Source: Marinoscillum sp. (lineage in GTDB: Bacteria; Bacteroidota; Bacteroidia; Cytophagales; Cyclobacteriaceae). From it: 64,000 nt of DNA. The stretch lies in contig JAMWZA010000005.1 in NCBI GenBank assembly GCA_024305105.1, positions 1 to 64,000 on the forward strand. The letters are read 5' to 3'. Below are positions 61,559-64,000 of the stretch, in pieces (within the stretch, counting starts at the first letter, position 1; each line of letters begins with the position of its first letter). The notes under the pieces were generated by a model. That model did no database searches. It saw only the letters and a program-made list of their open reading frames with translations, and was not told where the DNA came from. A program made the translations under genes and the position numbers.

Positions 61559-64000
61559 CTATTTCAAAATGACTTTTTGCGATTGCTCTCCGTCCGTAAC
61601 GATATAGACTCCCTGAGGCAAACTCGAAAAGTTCTTGGTGAATGACCCTGTAACCTCGCCTTTCCAGACCTCTTGGCCCGATACACTGACCATTCGATAC
61701 GTTTTGGTCTCACTTTTGGATTCATTGATATTTAACCAAGAGCCATGAGCATAAACACTGAACTCTTTCTTCAGATCAGAGGATAACACTGCTGAGTTGA
61801 CACGTAACTCAAAGCGATCAGAAAAAACACCTGCTTGTGAGTAGAATATATAATCAGAGCTAATCAAATCATGCGTAATATCTAGCTGCTTGTCATAGAG
61901 TTTTAACGCTCTATTGGTCGATAATTCATCCATGGAAAGGCTGTATTCTCCAGTCTCTTTCAAATCAACGGCTAATTCAATCGGCCTCTCATGATCCTGT
62001 GGAACTCCCTGAATTGCCAGGGTTCTTAAACCAAGTGGCATGTACAGCTGGGATGCGTTGTTACCATTGAGCTTTCTAGAATCATATTTGATGTCATAGT
62101 CAGAAAGTGCATCAGCAATCCAGCCAACTAGTATCTCACTGCGAAAACCTTCAGCGTTTGTGAGTGATATTTTCACGGTTTCGTAGGTTTCGGCGTCCGT
62201 TCGGAAATAATTAGCGTCAGCATTATTTCCGGCCACTTTCATGGCATCCGTAAATGTAAGGGACGTATTTGATTGCGTACTTTCCACAAAAAATCCCTGA
62301 GCAACCCCAATATACCCGTTAAAATCATCGCTTCTTCCAGAGCCTCCCGTAACACTGCCAAGCGTATTGATCGTAATGAAGTCACTTTGGCTCTTCTCTC
62401 CAGATCCACCATCATCCCAGATATAAATGGTGCTAGTAATATCACCTGATCCATCAGGCCCTTCGGCGGCCATTAATGCATCATAGCTTATAGCCGCAGT
62501 GTAAGGATTAGCAACTAAGTTGAATCCAAAATCCTCTCCTGACTTCTGGACACCGATACTCATGTCATCGTTGATTGGATTCACTCCCACAAATTCTATG
62601 TAATCATTATTTGCCAAGGAGTAGCCACGACCAGCGATCATCGAAGTAATACTGGAGGCATCAACATAAGCATTGCTGCTTTGATTGTAAGAATATTTAA
62701 AACCCCCGGAAATAGTGGTGAAATCGTAATTATAAAATGGAGCACCTATAAAACTATACATCCCATCTCCTATTCCTCCGGTGGTGTTTCGTTTCACGGT
62801 CAGACTCGAACCTCCATTTCCTGAGAAACTACCTTGTGAGTTTAGTGAAGAACCAGACTCGATGATGATATGACCATTAGATTCTAGTTCGCTTTGATGC
62901 TTCAAAGTGGCGTTATTTTCAATACTCAACGTGACCCCTGAAGGAATATAGATACGATTGAATTCAAGCACTTCATCAGAGGTAAATGTGTAATCAGCTT
63001 TAAAAGTGACATCATCTGTATTACCAGGTATACCGTCAGCCCACTGACTACCATCCCAGTAGTTGTATTCAGTGGAGAATCGCCAGGCACTTGTATTGGT
63101 ATATCCATCAAAAAAACGGGTCGTATCAGCAGCAGCCATGATCAATCCTGTTGGAACAATAATCGCGTAAGTTGTTTCCAAATTCAGGTCAACCGTTTTA
63201 TCAATCGCTATAGTAGATCCACTTACCTGAAGTTGATCCTTAGTAAATGTTTCAATATTTGAATTATCAGCAGTAATGATCAATCTTAGAGCATTTACGT
63301 CGTGTGGGAATGCACCATTAATCAATACGTCCTCATCAAACTCCAATATGATATCAGAATCAATCTCTTGCTGAGCTGTGGCTTGGGGGGTTCTGGATAT
63401 TACCTCTGGCTGATCCCAGTTAGCTAAAAAGCGATAAGCCGTATTAGAAGTAACCCCCGCAAAGGCATTACCCGAAGCGTCTGTAATAGCAAGCGGGTCG
63501 ATGTAGAGATAATAACTCCAATTGTCTCTAAGTCCTTCATAGTTGATTGTAATAGAAGAAGGTGTAGGTTGTTCTATTTTACCTGAGATGTTGAACTGAA
63601 CGACCGGGGAAACGATCCCCAAACGAAACATATTGAAGCTATTATCTATGACGACTGGTTCAGAAAAATTGACTGTAAACTTCAATGTGTAGTTGTCATA
63701 GACTCCATCATCAATCTCTGTGACGGATGTTATGGTAGGTGCAAGTCCGTCATCAGTCGTAAAGTTCCAAACAGTATCGTCATTCCAATCCGCCAATGGT
63801 TTACCAGACAGGTCTTTGACAGCATTCTCATTTGTCAGGTTCTGAACCCAATAAGTAACGGATGGGTTGAGGTCTGAAACATTATTCAGAGTAACTGTAT
63901 TCCCACTAATGGTTACTTCACTGGTCCCTACGTCAAACTCCTGGATCACCGTGTTAGTACCCACATACCTAAGTCGGAAAGTTCCTCCTGTCCCTTCCAT
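61559..64000 (-). CDS. Large surface protein with Ig-like/SwmB-like domains and T9SS sorting domain, N-terminus beyond window
   Basis: Repeated TPTITSVTEIDDGVYDNYTLKFTVNFSEPV / IILEFDEDV… domains; C-term KTYRMVSVSGQEVWKGEVTGSFTKNFSSLPQGVYIVTDGEQSQKVILK. Frame is open to the window edge. Confidence 0.82.
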   Translation of the reverse strand: MEGTGGTFRLRYVGTNTVIQEFDVGTSEVTISGNTVTLNNVSDLNPSVTYWVQNLTNENAVKDLSGKPLADWNDDTVWNFTTDDGLAPTITSVTEIDDGVYDNYTLKFTVNFSEPVVIDNSFNMFRLGIVSPVVQFNISGKIEQPTPSSITINYEGLRDNWSYYLYIDPLAITDASGNAFAGVTSNTAYRFLANWDQPEVISRTPQATAQQEIDSDIILEFDEDVLINGAFPHDVNALRLIITADNSNIETFTKDQLQVSGSTIAIDKTVDLNLETTYAIIVPTGLIMAAADTTRFFDGYTNTSAWRFSTEYNYWDGSQWADGIPGNTDDVTFKADYTFTSDEVLEFNRIYIPSGVTLSIENNATLKHQSELESNGHIIIESGSSLNSQGSFSGNGGSSLTVKRNTTGGIGDGMYSFIGAPFYNYDFTTISGGFKYSYNQSSNAYVDASSITSMIAGRGYSLANNDYIEFVGVNPINDDMSIGVQKSGEDFGFNLVANPYTAAISYDALMAAEGPDGSGDITSTIYIWDDGGSGEKSQSDFITINTLGSVTGGSGRSDDFNGYIGVAQGFFVESTQSNTSLTFTDAMKVAGNNADANYFRTDAETYETVKISLTNAEGFRSEILVGWIADALSDYDIKYDSRKLNGNNASQLYMPLGLRTLAIQGVPQDHERPIELAVDLKETGEYSLSMDELSTNRALKLYDKQLDITHDLISSDYIFYSQAGVFSDRFELRVNSAVLSSDLKKEFSVYAHGSWLNINESKSETKTYRMVSVSGQEVWKGEVTGSFTKNFSSLPQGVYIVTDGEQSQKVILK

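Noticed and set aside
1-64000. tRNA/rRNA genes, CRISPR arrays, phage or defence genes
   Set aside because: No recognisable signatures seen by eye; a tRNAscan, CRISPR and Infernal run would be needed to exclude them formally.

Overview
The window is from a Bacteroidota genome, probably Cytophagales-like judging by T9SS C-terminal domains, SusC/SusD pairs and hybrid two-component regulators. About 40 kb (1-40.6 kb, nearly all minus strand) is one large fructan (levan/inulin) utilisation region. It consists of two parallel half-loci, each ordered GH32 enzyme(s) / DUF4960-type surface glycan-binding lipoprotein / SusD / SusC / MFS sugar porter / hybrid two-component sensor (HTCS) with a periplasmic sugar-binding domain. 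A PfkB-type fructokinase sits between the halves. There are six GH32 genes plus one edge-truncated GH32-like gene. An IS1634-family element (about 1645 bp) with a disrupted transposase lies between HTCS-1 and MFS-1 and is flanked by an apparently perfect 231-bp direct repeat that duplicates the HTCS 3' end. The rest of the window holds a 2.4-kaa cadherin/T9SS protein, a 7TM histidine kinase with a LytTR regulator, a possible SiaC-like protein, an M16 peptidase, an IorAB-type molybdenum hydroxylase, RidA, GltX, a tiny PID-CTERM-like protein and the C-terminal part of a T9SS surface protein. The observations most worth a second look are: (i) the long IS-flanking duplication that leaves the regulator intact; (ii) two LamG-GH32 proteins in which the catalytic Asp of the NDPNG motif is Glu (NEPHG/NEPYG); (iii) a 1.8-kaa GH32 carrying four alternating Big2-CBM66 units; (iv) CBM66-like modules inserted inside GH32 propellers; (v) terminator-like hairpins at the same SGBP-to-GH32 junction in both half-loci. 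Everything here was read by eye; no database search was run.
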